From contig JALZVN010000009.1 of NCBI GenBank assembly GCA_023299965.1, positions 1 to 8,164 of the forward strand: DNA of 8,164 nt. Reading direction: 5' to 3'. This DNA is from Saprospiraceae bacterium (lineage in GTDB: Bacteria; Bacteroidota; Bacteroidia; Chitinophagales; Saprospiraceae). Position 1 is the stretch's first letter. Every line of letters starts with the position of its first letter. Positions 7,425 through 8,164 of this stretch are shown here, piece after piece. Below the pieces are notes generated by a model that had not been told where the DNA came from, searched no databases, and saw only the letters and a program-made list of their open reading frames with translations. A program made the position numbers and the translations under genes.

Positions 7425-7679
7425 ATGAAATTCAAAGCACACATCAACATCATGCCACACAAGGAATTATTAGATCCTCAAGGCAAGACCGTCACTAAGA
7501 ATATGGCAGGCGTGAATGTTACCGGTGTAGACGATGTTCGCATCGGCAAGCGCATAGAAATGACTTTGGAAGCGGACAATGAGTCTTCAGCAAAGACAAA
7601 GGTGGATACCGCTTGCGAAAAATTGCTCGCTAACCTTATCATGGAGACTTACGAGTATGAGCTTGAAACACTAGCTTAA
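7425..7679 (+). CDS. purS: Phosphoribosylformylglycinamidine synthase subunit PurS
   Basis: Small subunit of the three-part FGAM synthase (PurS-PurL-PurQ) in purine synthesis; PurS dimers hold the small-type PurL and the glutaminase PurQ together and help ammonia transfer. The 84-residue length is normal. Family traits visible are the N-terminal strand FKAHINIMPHKELLDPQGKT (3-22), which matches the usual start with its D-P-Q/E-G turn, then GVNVTGVDDVRIGKRIEM (29-46) and the C-terminal CEKLLANLIMETYEYEL segment. Presence of a separate PurS implies that this organism uses the small PurL form rather than the large fused enzyme, but purL and purQ are not in the window. The stop codon is only 15 bases before the proposed rsmI start. 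Confidence 0.94.
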   Translation: MKFKAHINIMPHKELLDPQGKTVTKNMAGVNVTGVDDVRIGKRIEMTLEADNESSAKTKVDTACEKLLANLIMETYEYELETLA

Positions 7680-7694
7680 TCAAAAACACTCCCC

Positions 7695-8164
7695 TTGCTC
7701 TATATAGTACCTACACCTATTGGCAACTTGCAGGACATGACCCTGCGCGGAATTGAGATACTCAAATCTGCCAGCATCATCTATGCCGAAGATACCCGTA
7801 CAAGCAAGCGTCTTCTTGATCATTATGACATTCAAAATGAACTGCGTTCTTTCCATGCGCACAACGAGCATGGCGTACTGGATCAGCTCATTGAGATGAT
7901 GCAACGTGGACACGTGATTGCTCTGATTTCTGATGCGGGCACACCTGGCATCTCAGATCCTGGCTTCTTATTGTCCAGAGCCTGCCACGAAAATGACGTC
8001 CTCGTTACTTGTCTTCCTGGGGCAACGGCTTTCGTGCCTGCCTTAGTGAGCAGTGGCATACCTTGCAATCGTTTTCACTTCGAGGGATTTCTTCCACACA
8101 AAAAAGGTAGACAAACACGCCTTCAGTTCCTCGCAGAATTACCTAACACCTTCGTGCTTTACGA
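7695..8164 (+). CDS. rsmI: 16S rRNA (cytidine(1402)-2'-O)-methyltransferase, 5' part
   Basis: SAM-dependent enzyme that methylates the 2'-oxygen of C1402 in 16S rRNA, tuning decoding at the P site. About 156 residues are present; the gene runs off the right edge (the family is usually 220-290 residues). Tetrapyrrole-methylase-fold motifs are clear: LYIVPTPIGNLQDMTLRGI (2-20), AEDTRTSKRLL (31-41), FHAHNE (53-58), ALISDAGTPGISDPGF (76-91), LPGATAFVPALVSSGI (about 106-121) and FEGFLPHKKGRQ. There is no ATG before the conserved N-terminal strand: between the purS stop and LYIVPTP the in-frame codons are TCA AAA ACA CTC CCC TTG CTC. TTG at 7695 is the only ordinary start codon, so I use it; the first ATG (7737) would delete the conserved PTPIGNL loop. 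Close spacing suggests translational coupling with purS. Confidence 0.93.
   Translation, partial: MLYIVPTPIGNLQDMTLRGIEILKSASIIYAEDTRTSKRLLDHYDIQNELRSFHAHNEHGVLDQLIEMMQRGHVIALISDAGTPGISDPGFLLSRACHENDVLVTCLPGATAFVPALVSSGIPCNRFHFEGFLPHKKGRQTRLQFLAELPNTFVLY

Noticed and set aside
7680..8068. Two minus-strand open frames opposite the right-hand end
   Set aside because: The plus strand here encodes unmistakable RsmI motifs; the reverse frames are shadows of it.

Overview
The window looks like chromosomal DNA from a member of the Bacteroidota, most likely a Saprospiria/Lewinella-like or related marine/environmental lineage. The main evidence is a secreted protein carrying a gliding-motility-associated C-terminal (CHU_C / type IX secretion) domain together with PKD and SprB-repeat modules. 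An LptC-like lipoprotein next to a CNNM/CorC protein, AT-rich translation starts without Shine-Dalgarno sequences, and a promoter of the TTG / TAnnTTTG type agree with this. The species cannot be named from the sequence alone.

Layout. Bases 1-153 hold no gene; they carry what looks like one copy of an interspersed intergenic repeat, in the orientation GAGGGATCG...CACGCCC. From 162 to 6437 four genes run on the minus strand, in transcription order: a 702-aa secreted multidomain adhesin-like protein with a T9SS-associated C-terminus, an LptC-like lipoprotein, a CNNM/CBS/CorC-HlyC membrane protein, and a membrane-anchored patatin-like phospholipase whose start overlaps the preceding gene by 17 bases. 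A divergent intergenic region of 284 bases (6438-6721) contains a long imperfect palindrome and a good Bacteroidota-type promoter for the plus strand. From 6722 to the right edge three genes run on the plus strand: pssA (phosphatidylserine synthase), purS (small subunit of FGAM synthase) and the first two thirds of rsmI (16S rRNA C1402 2'-O-methyltransferase), which must start at a non-ATG codon.

How the genes fit together. The minus-strand genes have an envelope theme: surface display (CHU_C protein), LPS transport (LptC), a membrane ion-transport/stress-type protein (CNNM/CorC) and a lipid acyl hydrolase (patatin). PssA on the other side of the divergent region adds phospholipid synthesis, so lipid-making and putative lipid-cleaving genes lie within one locus. 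PurS and RsmI are housekeeping genes that appear to be co-transcribed with pssA. No mobile genes, CRISPR array, tRNA or rRNA were recognised. I found no clearly new multi-gene system. The most unusual points are the large palindrome between the divergent operons, the seven-helix patatin protein with a probably periplasmic catalytic domain, and the purS-rsmI junction.
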